NCBI GenBank assembly: GCA_902810695.1
Contig: CADDYV010000024.1
Span: 1 to 51,634, forward strand
Length of the DNA stretch: 51,634 nt
Direction of reading: 5' to 3'
From: Actinomycetota bacterium
Lineage (GTDB): Bacteria > Actinomycetota > Rubrobacteria > Rubrobacterales > Rubrobacteraceae
A program made the position numbers and the translations under genes. Positions 22,976 through 30,275 of this stretch are shown piece by piece (the first letter of the stretch is position 1; the number at the start of each line of letters is the position of its first letter). A model generated the notes under the pieces. The model saw nothing but the letters and a program-made list of their open reading frames with translations, ran no database searches and was not told the origin of the DNA.

Positions 22976-23158
22976 ATGGCGGGATGGACGAGGTCTATCC
23001 GGCTCCCGGCAGGGTTCTCGAAAGGAAGGTGCCCTCAAGGTCATGAACCGGGGCCGTGTTCAGCCCCGGAGAAGGATTTGCTCTGGGCGCTGGCCGCGAT
23101 ATGCGCCACCCCGGTGACGCTGGCTATCCTCGGTTGGAATCCTCTGCATACCCCGTGA
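22976..23158 (+). CDS. Doubtful small membrane protein
   Basis: A 60-residue frame whose second half is hydrophobic (LLWALAAICATPVTLAILGW), preceded by CPQGHEPGPC, which has a Cys pair with a His. Third codon positions are GC-rich in the latter part. There is no clear ribosome-binding site, and a 7-bp GC hairpin (CCGGGGC/GCCCCGG, 23048-23069) lies within it, which argues for non-coding sequence or a terminator. Kept at low confidence. Confidence 0.22.
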   Translation: MAGWTRSIRLPAGFSKGRCPQGHEPGPCSAPEKDLLWALAAICATPVTLAILGWNPLHTP

Positions 23159-23175
23159 GGCGCTGGGAAGTTGGA

Positions 23176-24186
23176 TCAGGCAGTCTCTACTACAACCAGC
23201 GCGTGCGGGCGCTGGGGGTGGTGCTTCCCGGTCCAGTCATCCTCTAGCCGCTCCCAGTTCTCTCCTGCGTCCTCCGAAAGATAGAGCCCATGATTACTCG
23301 CGGCGTAGAAAGTGCCCGGATGCGCCTCGCTGGCCGCGACCACCGGTGCGAGGGTGCCTTCCGGTTCTGGCAACCCTTTGCGGCAGAGCTGCCAGGGTTC
23401 GTCTCCCGTGCGGCGGTAGATCGCCGATTCCGCGCTTTCGGGGTTGTGGGCCTGCCAGGGGCCGTGGGCTGCGGAGACGACCACCGTGTTGGGGTCGTCT
23501 GCATCTACCGCAACCGCCCACAGATAACGGCGGGAGAGCCCTTCTGCGGGACGCGACCAGCTCTCTCCGTAGTCGTGGCTCTCGAAGTAGCCGTCGCCGG
23601 CCGCCGAATACAAACGCCCCGGCGCCTTGCGATGGGTCGCCAGAGTGTGGGTGTCGCGCGGCCCGTCGGGCCTGCGGTCCTCCCAGCTCTCGCCGCCATC
23701 GGGGCTCCGCACCAGCGCCCCGGCTTCGATGCACACGTAGAGCAGCCGCGGACGCGCCGGGTCCACGCTGATGTAGCGGACGTGGTGGGTCTCCGGCCTC
23801 GGCGGGAAGCTCCAGTGCGCCGACGAGGGCAGCCCGGTGAGCCCTCTCAGCTCCCGCCAGCCCTCTCCCGCGTCTTCGGAACGGAAGACGGCGCTCGGTT
23901 CAGTCCCGGCGTAGACGGTGTCGTTATCTTCCCCCGAGCCTACCGCCACCGCCGTAACCCTGGGATGGGCTATGCCCTCGCCGGCCGGTCGCCAGGAGCT
24001 TCCGGCGTCCTCACTCTCGTAGAGTCCTTCTCCGAAGGTGCCGCAATACAGATGCTCGGGACGGTTGGGATCCGCTGCCAGGCAGCGGGGATGCAGGCCC
24101 GCGAGGTGTGTTTCGAAGCTCCTGTGCCCACCCTCATCGCTTATGACGAGCAGTTCGCTCTCCAGCGCCACGTAAAAGCTAGTCAT
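23176..24186 (-). CDS. BNR/Asp-box beta-propeller protein
   Basis: 336 residues. At least five Asp-box motifs (SxDxGxxW) are present: SEDAGSSW, SEDAGEGW, SPDGGESW, SHDYGESW and SEDAGENW, spaced about 50-70 residues apart as blades of a sialidase/YCF48-like propeller. There is no signal peptide, so it is probably cytosolic. Without catalytic sialidase residues it is more likely a binding scaffold; its function is unknown. It lies 49 bp after the alpha/beta hydrolase gene's downstream boundary, on the same strand. Confidence 0.8.
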   Translation of the reverse strand: MTSFYVALESELLVISDEGGHRSFETHLAGLHPRCLAADPNRPEHLYCGTFGEGLYESEDAGSSWRPAGEGIAHPRVTAVAVGSGEDNDTVYAGTEPSAVFRSEDAGEGWRELRGLTGLPSSAHWSFPPRPETHHVRYISVDPARPRLLYVCIEAGALVRSPDGGESWEDRRPDGPRDTHTLATHRKAPGRLYSAAGDGYFESHDYGESWSRPAEGLSRRYLWAVAVDADDPNTVVVSAAHGPWQAHNPESAESAIYRRTGDEPWQLCRKGLPEPEGTLAPVVAASEAHPGTFYAASNHGLYLSEDAGENWERLEDDWTGKHHPQRPHALVVVETA

Positions 24187-24235
24187 TTTTCCGGGACTCG
24201 TCCCTTCTTATTTTGCCGAAGATCACCCATCTACA

Positions 24236-24889
24236 TCATAACCTCCCGGCGGACAGCCTGGGCAGGGTTTCCGAGAGCCATGCCTTGGCTTCTTCGACTT
24301 CCTCATATGTCAGAGGATGTCCGGCGTTGCGCCAGCGGAGGTCCAACTCAGCGCCAGAGTTGTGCAGTATTTCGGCCAGGCGTTCGGTGTCAGACGGGGC
24401 TATCATCTGGTCCATCCGGCCCCCGGCGAGGAAGACCGGCATCCCGGAGAGGTCCACCGGCTCCTCCGGCTCGAAAGGCACCATTGCTCGAAAGAGGACG
24501 GCGGCCCGCAAGAGCCCTGGACGCCGCAGCAGCAGGCTCGCCGCGATGTTCGCCCCGTTGGAGTAGCCTACTGCCACCAGCTTGGTGGGATCGAGGTCAT
24601 ACTCTCTCACGGCGGCCTCCACGAAGTCCGCAAGCTCTCTGGTGCGGCGGGCGAGATCCTCCTGATCGAAGACCCCTTCCGCGAGCCGGCGGAAGAAGCG
24701 GGGCATCCCGTGTTCTAGTACCCTGCCGCGGGGACTCAGGATGGCCGCTCCGGGCACAAGCTCTCGGCCCAGCGGGATCAGGTCTTCCTCATTGCCCCCG
24801 GTCCCGTGCAATAGCAGCAGCGTGGTATCTGGTCCGCCCTCCTCGCCGGGCACGAAGCGGTGGATGAAGCCCTTGAGCTCCTCGCTCAC
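24236..24889 (-). CDS. MhqD-like alpha/beta hydrolase (phospholipase/carboxylesterase family)
   Basis: 217 residues from GTG 24889, overlapping the dioxygenase stop by four bases (GTGA). Oxyanion region LLLLHGTGGNEEDL, nucleophile elbow VAVGYSNGAN (Ser), acid GGRMDQMI (Asp) and base NAGHPLT (His) make a complete triad. In Bacillus the homologous mhqD is coupled with a ring-cleaving dioxygenase and defends against quinones. The gene order and the MarR gene upstream support the same role here. Confidence 0.85.
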   Translation of the reverse strand: MSEELKGFIHRFVPGEEGGPDTTLLLLHGTGGNEEDLIPLGRELVPGAAILSPRGRVLEHGMPRFFRRLAEGVFDQEDLARRTRELADFVEAAVREYDLDPTKLVAVGYSNGANIAASLLLRRPGLLRAAVLFRAMVPFEPEEPVDLSGMPVFLAGGRMDQMIAPSDTERLAEILHNSGAELDLRWRNAGHPLTYEEVEEAKAWLSETLPRLSAGRL

Positions 24890-25860
24890 CGGGTGCCTCC
24901 GGCAGTAGTCTGTAGCGGACGCAGGCCGCGTTCGATCTGGGCCCGGTGGTCTTCCAGAAACGGCGGCAGGGAGAGCTTCTCGCCGAGGTGTTCCGCGTCC
25001 TCGTCGGTGGCGAAACCGGGTCCGTCGGTGGCGATCTCGAACAGGACCCCACCTGGCTCGCGGAAGTAGATGCTCTTGAAGTAGTAGCGGTCTATAACCG
25101 GCGTTACCCCGAGACCGGCCTTCCGCAAGCGATCCCGCCACGCCGCGTGCTCCTCCTCGTCCGGCGTCCGGTAGGCGACGTGGTGTACTCCCCCGGCGCC
25201 GACCATGACCGGGGGCGGGAGATCCGGCCTCTCCACAAGCTGTACCCTCGCTCCGGGACCACCCGGACCTACCTCGAAGACGGCGACTTTGTGCCCGCCC
25301 TCGCTGTATTCCTCCGCTTTGCGGAAGCCCATCACGTCCACAAGCACCGTCGCCGTGGGCCTGATGCTCCTGACGGACAGCTCGACAGAGTCCAGACCCC
25401 GGATGCCCGTCTTTTGCAGAACCGGGCTCTTCTCCCAGGGTGTGCCGCCCGGAACGCCGTCGGCCTCGTCGTGGACGAGCGCGAGCTTCTGTCCCTCTGG
25501 GTCGGTGAAGCGCAGCGTCGCCCGACCGTTGTGCTCCTCTATCTCCGCGTGCGATACTCCGAGTTCATCGAAGCGCGACTTCCACCACTGGAGCGAGTCG
25601 CGATCCGGTACGCGGAAACCGGTGGAGGAGATCATACCCCACCCCGGCATCTGAGATCCTATATGCGCCCAGTCGAAGAAGGTCATCTCCGTCCCCGGAT
25701 GGCCGATATCATCCCCGTAGAAGAGGTGGTAGGCCGAGACATCATCCTGATTCACCGTCTTCTTCACCAGCCGCAAGCCCAGAACCCCGGTGTAGAACGC
25801 GACGTTGCCCGGCGCATCAGCCGTTACAGCCGTCACATGATGTATGCCACCCAACTCCAT
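24886..25860 (-). CDS. Ring-cleaving dioxygenase, MhqE/MhqO-like (VOC superfamily)
   Basis: 324 residues with two VOC halves: GGIHHVTAVTADAPGNVAFY at the start and GAGGVHHVAYRTPDEEEH near residue 222, with metal-ligand His in IHHV and VHHV and Glu in GVLFEIATD. This family includes Bacillus MhqE/MhqO, linked to degradation of catechols and hydroquinones. It is coupled to the MhqD-like hydrolase. A MarR-type palindrome lies at 25903-25924, just upstream. Confidence 0.88.
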   Translation of the reverse strand: MELGGIHHVTAVTADAPGNVAFYTGVLGLRLVKKTVNQDDVSAYHLFYGDDIGHPGTEMTFFDWAHIGSQMPGWGMISSTGFRVPDRDSLQWWKSRFDELGVSHAEIEEHNGRATLRFTDPEGQKLALVHDEADGVPGGTPWEKSPVLQKTGIRGLDSVELSVRSIRPTATVLVDVMGFRKAEEYSEGGHKVAVFEVGPGGPGARVQLVERPDLPPPVMVGAGGVHHVAYRTPDEEEHAAWRDRLRKAGLGVTPVIDRYYFKSIYFREPGGVLFEIATDGPGFATDEDAEHLGEKLSLPPFLEDHRAQIERGLRPLQTTAGGTR

Positions 25861-25902
25861 CTTTTTGCCTCCTTCTGCTTTCGACTATTCCTCTATCTAT
25901 AG

Positions 25903-25924
25903 TTAGAAGTAAATTTACTACTAA
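25903..25924. promoter_or_regulatory. Candidate MarR operator upstream of the dioxygenase-hydrolase operon
   Basis: A 22-bp palindrome with one mismatched pair: TTAG-A-AGTAAA facing TTTACT-A-CTAA. A further half-site CTAAACTTAT overlaps its right side. It lies 43 bp upstream of the dioxygenase start. It shares the CTAAACTT half-site with the larger palindrome in front of the marR gene, so both are probably bound by the same MarR protein. Confidence 0.65.
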
Positions 25925-25950
25925 ACTTATAGAGCAAAAGAAACACCTCC

Positions 25951-26439
25951 TCAGGTGAGAGATTTGTTGAGCTTGCGCAGGATCTCCAGGAGGGTCTGCT
26001 GTTCCTCCTCGGTGAGTTCGGAGAACTGCTGGTCTACGAGGGCTTCGTGGGCGGGGACGATCTGCTCGTGGAGCTTCCTGCCTTCTTCGGTGAGGTAGAG
26101 GCGGTTGGAGCGGCCCTGCGGGCGGCGTGTGATGAGCCCCTTGCGTTCCATCTTCTCGACCATCTGGGCCACGTTGCCCTTGGTGACGAGCAGAGAGTCG
26201 GCGAGCTGTCCCTGGGTAAGACCCTCGTTGGCGCCCACGCGGGTGAGCACGTCGAACTGTGCAACGCTCAATCCCCACCTCTCCCTGAGATCGTGAGCCA
26301 GAACCCGCTCGACTTTGTCCGAGATCCGGAGCATCCGCACCCACGCTCTCACCGAAGTCTTCGGCTCTCCGAACTGCGGGAGCCTGCGGACGATTCCCGC
26401 TTCCTTCTGAGTATCCTCTCGCGGTTCCATCGCTTTCAT
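25951..26439 (-). CDS. MarR-family regulator, MhqR-like
   Basis: 162 residues. The winged helix runs from LSVAQFDVLTRVGANEGLTQ through QLADSLLVTKGNVAQMVEKM and the wing RRPQGRSNRLYLTEEGRK. No Cys is present, so sensing by thiol oxidation is unlikely and ligand binding more likely. The -10 TAAACT (26452-26447) ends 8 bases before ATG 26439, so the mRNA is probably leaderless. It heads the minus-strand unit with the dioxygenase and hydrolase. Confidence 0.88.
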   Translation of the reverse strand: MKAMEPREDTQKEAGIVRRLPQFGEPKTSVRAWVRMLRISDKVERVLAHDLRERWGLSVAQFDVLTRVGANEGLTQGQLADSLLVTKGNVAQMVEKMERKGLITRRPQGRSNRLYLTEEGRKLHEQIVPAHEALVDQQFSELTEEEQQTLLEILRKLNKSLT

Positions 26440-26440
26440 A

Positions 26441-26475
26441 GATAAAAGTTTAGAACTAAACTTTTATCTTGTCAA
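26441..26475 (-). promoter_or_regulatory. marR promoter covered by a 28-bp palindrome
   Basis: On the minus strand TTGACA (26475-26470), 17 bp, TAAACT (26452-26447). A palindrome with perfect 13-bp arms and a 2-bp centre (26441-26468) covers the spacer, the -10 and the start point. Arms contain GATAAAAGTTTAG. Tight autorepression is expected. Confidence 0.75.
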
Positions 26476-26487
26476 GTGGTTCGGGCA

Positions 26488-27297
26488 TCAGGTGATACGC
26501 CGGGTCGTCAGCGGGGAAAATTCCGGGGTGCGCTTCTCGGCGAAGGCTGCGAGACCGATCCTGTAGTCCTCGGAGGCGAGGGTTGTCCGGATGGCGGCTG
26601 TCTCGTACCGCAGTCCCTGTTCTATGGTTGTCTCCGAGGAGAGGTCTACTGCTGCCTTGGCGTAAGCGAGCGCCAGCGGGCTGTTGGCGGAGATCTCCCT
26701 GGCCCAGTTTTGGGCCTCCGCCATCAGGGAGCTTGCCGGAACTACCTTACTCACGAGGCCCATCTCCAGCGCAGCACGGGTGTCTATTCTCCTACCCGTG
26801 AGTATCAGCTCTTTCGCTCTCGTTGGCCCGACCAGGCGGGGCAGACGCTGGGTACCCCCGGCGCCCGGCACTATCCCGATGCCGACCTCGGGGAGCGCGA
26901 ACCGGGCTTCCTCGACGGCGAGGCGGAAGTCGCACGCCAGCGTTATCTCCAGACCACCGCCGAAGGCGAGCCCGTTGATGGCGGCTATCGTGGGTATCTG
27001 GAGCCGGGCCAGCCGTTCCGTGAAGGCGTTGAGGGCTCTATTGTGAGCCCACCTCTCATCAGCGTCCATCTCGCCGCGCTCTTTCAGATCCACACCCGAA
27101 CAGAAGGCTCTCTCTCCTGCTCCGGTCAGGATCAGAACCCTGACCTCGCCTGAACCTTCTATCTCTTCTAATACCTCACCCAACTCCTCGACGATGCGGC
27201 TGCCCAGGGCGTTGTGGCGGTCGGGACGATTCAGCGTCACCGTCGCCACACCATCCGCCACGCTTACCTGGATCTGCTCGAACCGTTCAGCATCCAT
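26488..27297 (-). CDS. Enoyl-CoA hydratase/isomerase family protein
   Basis: 269 residues from ATG 27297, with GGAAGGGG upstream; an in-frame ATG at 27342 is also possible. Crotonase motifs: VTLNRPDRHNALGS, AFCSGVDLKE (oxyanion), GLAFGGGLEITLACD and ARFALPEVGIGIVPGAGGTQ with the catalytic Glu pair region. It hydrates trans-2-enoyl-CoA in beta-oxidation. It diverges from the 3-hydroxyacyl-CoA dehydrogenase gene, and its stop is near the marR promoter. Confidence 0.9.
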   Translation of the reverse strand: MDAERFEQIQVSVADGVATVTLNRPDRHNALGSRIVEELGEVLEEIEGSGEVRVLILTGAGERAFCSGVDLKERGEMDADERWAHNRALNAFTERLARLQIPTIAAINGLAFGGGLEITLACDFRLAVEEARFALPEVGIGIVPGAGGTQRLPRLVGPTRAKELILTGRRIDTRAALEMGLVSKVVPASSLMAEAQNWAREISANSPLALAYAKAAVDLSSETTIEQGLRYETAAIRTTLASEDYRIGLAAFAEKRTPEFSPLTTRRIT

Positions 27298-27407
27298 GGG
27301 AGACGCCCCTTCCTGCTCTGGATGAACGACTGTGGACTCCATTCTCTATAATCCTGACCGTCCATACAATCAGCAGCAGGTGATAGGCGCGTCTTCGGGA
27401 GGTTCGG

Positions 27408-28541
27408 ATGGTAGACATTGCCGTTGTAGGGGCGGGCACTATGGGGGCTGGCATCGCGGAGAGCGCGGCCTCGGCGGGGCTTGAGGTGGTGATGGCGGAT
27501 GTCGCTGAAGAGGCTCTGGAGCGGGGCCGGAAGGCGATCGAGAAGAACCTGGACCGCCGGGTAAACAGAGGGCGAATCGCGGAAGCCGAGAAAGGAGAGA
27601 TCCTGGGCCGCATCTCCGCATCCACTTCTCTGGAGGACTGCGCCGGGGCTCCGCTGGTCGTGGAAGCTGTGATCGAAGACCTCGAAGTAAAGAAAAAGGT
27701 CTTTACCGATCTGGAAAATGTGGTCGGAGAAGACGCGGTGCTCGCCACCAATACCTCTTCGCTCTCCGTCGCCAGCATCGCGGCATCCGCGCGGCATCCC
27801 GAAAGGGTCGTCGGCATGCACTTCTTCAACCCCGCTCCGGTGATGAAGCTCGTCGAGGTCGTGAGCGGGTCATTCACGGACGTTTCCGCCGTGCGCCGGG
27901 CGGAAGAGACCGCCGAACGTTTGGGGAAGACCCCGATCCGGGTCTCGGACACGCCCGGCTTCATCGTGAACCGCGTCGCCAGACCCTTCTACCTGGAGGC
28001 GCTGCGGATGGCGGAGTCTGGCGTGGAGCCCGCGAGAATAGACACCGCCATGCGCGATGCCGGGTTCCGCATGGGGCCTCTACAGCTCGCCGACCTCATA
28101 GGAATGGACGTCAACCTCGCCGTCTCGGAGTCTATTTTCGAGCGTTATTACTACCAGCCGAGGTTCCGGCCCTCCGTGCTGCAACGCTCGATGGTCGAGG
28201 CCGGACTTCTCGGGAGAAAGAGCGGCCGGGGCTTCTACAATTACAGTGCTGAAGGGCACGGCGACGCAGAGTCGTCTGAAGAGCCCTCTGCAGATATAAG
28301 CCTGCGCATCATCTCCTGCATCGTAAACGAAGCCTTCTTCGCGCTCTCCGAGGGCGTGGCGACCGCAGAAGACATAGATAAAGCGATGAAACTCGGCGCC
28401 AACTATCCCAGAGGCCCGTTCGAGTGGGTGGAGGAGATCGGGGCCTCCACCATCCTCGAAACGCTCGATTCCCTCAGATCTACCCACGGCGAAGCATACC
28501 TCGCCGCCCCCTCCCTGAGAGAGTCCGCCGCCAGTGCCTGA
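27408..28541 (+). CDS. 3-hydroxyacyl-CoA dehydrogenase (PaaH/Hbd-like)
   Basis: 377 residues. N-terminal NAD domain with IAVVGAGTMGAGIAESAASAG (residues 4-24), then NTSSLSVASIAA and GMHFFNPAPVMKLVEVV with the catalytic His, and SDTPGFIVNRVARPFYLEA leading to the C-terminal domain, followed by a partial second C-terminal domain (about 300-370). GGGAGG precedes the ATG and TATAAT lies at 27344-27349. It oxidises 3-hydroxyacyl-CoA, for example 3-hydroxyadipyl-CoA in phenylacetate degradation. The paa operon begins just downstream. Confidence 0.9.
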   Translation: MVDIAVVGAGTMGAGIAESAASAGLEVVMADVAEEALERGRKAIEKNLDRRVNRGRIAEAEKGEILGRISASTSLEDCAGAPLVVEAVIEDLEVKKKVFTDLENVVGEDAVLATNTSSLSVASIAASARHPERVVGMHFFNPAPVMKLVEVVSGSFTDVSAVRRAEETAERLGKTPIRVSDTPGFIVNRVARPFYLEALRMAESGVEPARIDTAMRDAGFRMGPLQLADLIGMDVNLAVSESIFERYYYQPRFRPSVLQRSMVEAGLLGRKSGRGFYNYSAEGHGDAESSEEPSADISLRIISCIVNEAFFALSEGVATAEDIDKAMKLGANYPRGPFEWVEEIGASTILETLDSLRSTHGEAYLAAPSLRESAASA

Positions 28542-28545
28542 TCTG

Positions 28546-28591
28546 TTTGACTGACCGGACGGTTGACAACATCTGACTGGTTGGTTAGGCT
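28546..28591 (+). promoter_or_regulatory. PaaR-type operator and promoter of the ALDH-ligase operon
   Basis: TTTGACTGACCGGACGGTT (28546-28564) matches the element at 35142-35160 at 17 of 19 positions and has dyad symmetry around CGGACG. A promoter TTGACA (28563-28568), 17 bp, TAGGCT (28586-28591) overlaps its right edge. The following CTGACTGGTTGGTTAG may be a second, weaker site. The TetR regulator at 41541 is the likely ligand. Confidence 0.7.
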
Positions 28592-28660
28592 AGAATTGGA
28601 AGCTGAGAGGAAAGGTTCTCTCATCAGGTGGGAGAAAGGCGGATCAGGGCCAGCAGATAA

Positions 28661-28801
28661 ATGTCTGCAGAAGTGACCGAAGGCACCAGCAGCGAACCCG
28701 GGCTACCCGATTGCCGGGGCTATATGCCCCTGACGAAGAACGGGGGCGCAGGCGGGACGATGCCAATCGCAAAGCAACATAAATCTCGAAATGGGAGTTA
28801 G
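28661..28801 (+). CDS. Possible leader peptide in the ALDH operon 5' region
   Basis: A 46-codon ATG frame occupies most of the roughly 230-base leader before the aldehyde dehydrogenase gene and ends 24 bases before it. The product is hydrophilic, Gly/Ser-rich, with one Cys (EPGLPDCRGYMPLTKNGGAG). The ribosome-binding site is weak and poorly spaced. The same DNA also has small hairpins (GCAGA/TCTGC near 28653 and GGGGC/GCCCC near 28718), so a structured untranslated leader is equally likely. Confidence 0.25.
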   Translation: MSAEVTEGTSSEPGLPDCRGYMPLTKNGGAGGTMPIAKQHKSRNGS

Positions 28802-28825
28802 AGAGCGCGTAGGAGGTATGTTCGC

Positions 28826-30265
28826 GTGGCAGAACTGTATGTTGATGGAAGCTACACCGGGTACTCTTCGCTGGAGCGCATGCCTGTCATCAACCCGGCG
28901 GACGGTAGCGAGGTGGACTCCGTTCCGCTAGCGGGTTCGACGGAGGTAGATCAGGCGGTCCGGAGCGCCCATGAGGCGTTCCCGGCGTGGCGGGATACCC
29001 CGGCTTCCAGGCGCGGGGCATTGCTCGGGGAGGCGGCGGAGGCCGTGATGGGGGCGGTAGACGAGCTTGCGTCGCTGCTCACGGCCGAGCAAGGCAAGCC
29101 CTTGCGGGAGGCGCGGCTGGAGATCCGGCGCTTCGTGCACACGCTGGAGCATTACGTTGGGCTCGCCAAAAACATCCGCGGTGGGTACGTGCCGGATCTC
29201 GACGAGAAAACCTACGGGCTCATCGTGAGACGTCCGCTGGGTGTGATCGGGGCCATAGTCCCCTGGAACTTCCCGACCACCCTTCTCGGCAACAAGCTGG
29301 GGCCGGCTCTTATCACGGGCAACACGGTGGTGGCGAAGCCCGCCGAGACCACCCCGCTCACCACGTTGCGCATCGCGGAGATCATGCACGAGGCAGGCAT
29401 TCCGGCGGGGGTTTTCAACGTGGTCACCGGAACCGGCGAGGAGGCGGGGCAGGCGCTGGCAGAGCACCCGCTGGTGCGGAAGGTGGCCTTCACGGGTTCT
29501 ACCCCGGTCGGAAAGAAGCTCATGGCGCTCGCCTCGAACGACCTCAAGCGCGTAACGCTGGAGCTGGGTGGATCAGACCCCATGATCGTCTGCGACGACG
29601 CCAACCTGGATCGGGCGGCGAGCGCGGCGAGTGTGGGCCGCTTCTTCAACTGCGGGCAGGCATGCCTGGCGGTCAAGCGCGTCTACGTCTTTGAGAGCGT
29701 AGCCGACGAGTTCATAGAGAAGCTCGTCGGGAAGGCGAAGAGGCTCAGGCTCGGGCCGGGAACGAAGGATGGTGTCATGATCGGTCCGCTGCACACGAGC
29801 CGGGGCCGGGAGCTGGTGGAGGAGCAGGTCGCCAGCGCCGTAGACTCGGGCGCCAAAGTGCTGGTCGGCGCGAAGAGGCCGGAGGGAGACGGGTTCGAGA
29901 GGGGCAACTTCTACGAGCCGACGCTGCTCTTAGAGCCCGCCCGCGACTCGCGCGTGGCGACCGAGGAAGTCTTCGGCCCGGCGCTGCCCGTGTGGCGCGT
30001 TGCGGACATGGAAGAGGCGCTGGAGCTGGCGAACGGCTCGATCTACGGGCTCGGGTCCTCGATCTGGACGCGGGATCTGAACCGGGCTTCGGAGGCGGCC
30101 GAAAGGATAGAGGCGGGGTACACCTGGATCAACTCCCCGCAGATCGTCTACGACGAGCTTCCCTTCGGCGGCTGGAAGCAGAGCGGATACGGCAAAGAGC
30201 ACGGCATAGAGGCGCTCGACTACTACACGGAGACCAAGTCCGTCGTGGTGAGGCGCTCGGAGTGA
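28826..30265 (+). CDS. NAD(P)-dependent aldehyde dehydrogenase
   Basis: 479 residues from GTG 28826, nine bases after GGAGG. ALDH motifs: VPWNFPTTLLGNKLGPALITG, catalytic Glu in VTLELGGSDPM, catalytic Cys in FFNCGQACLAVKR, and EEVFGPALPV. It oxidises an aldehyde to acid. It heads the operon ALDH-ligase-thiolase-amidohydrolase-hydrolase and is paralogous to the ALDH at 39135. Feeding an aromatic acid to the adjacent ligase is a reasonable guess. Confidence 0.92.
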   Translation: MAELYVDGSYTGYSSLERMPVINPADGSEVDSVPLAGSTEVDQAVRSAHEAFPAWRDTPASRRGALLGEAAEAVMGAVDELASLLTAEQGKPLREARLEIRRFVHTLEHYVGLAKNIRGGYVPDLDEKTYGLIVRRPLGVIGAIVPWNFPTTLLGNKLGPALITGNTVVAKPAETTPLTTLRIAEIMHEAGIPAGVFNVVTGTGEEAGQALAEHPLVRKVAFTGSTPVGKKLMALASNDLKRVTLELGGSDPMIVCDDANLDRAASAASVGRFFNCGQACLAVKRVYVFESVADEFIEKLVGKAKRLRLGPGTKDGVMIGPLHTSRGRELVEEQVASAVDSGAKVLVGAKRPEGDGFERGNFYEPTLLLEPARDSRVATEEVFGPALPVWRVADMEEALELANGSIYGLGSSIWTRDLNRASEAAERIEAGYTWINSPQIVYDELPFGGWKQSGYGKEHGIEALDYYTETKSVVVRRSE

Positions 30266-30275
30266 GGAGATAGAG

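Noticed and set aside
27350-27375. Half-match to the PaaR-type element (CTGACCGTCC) between the hydratase and 3-hydroxyacyl-CoA dehydrogenase genes.
   Set aside because: Only a half-site matches and there is no dyad; not enough to include these genes in the regulon.
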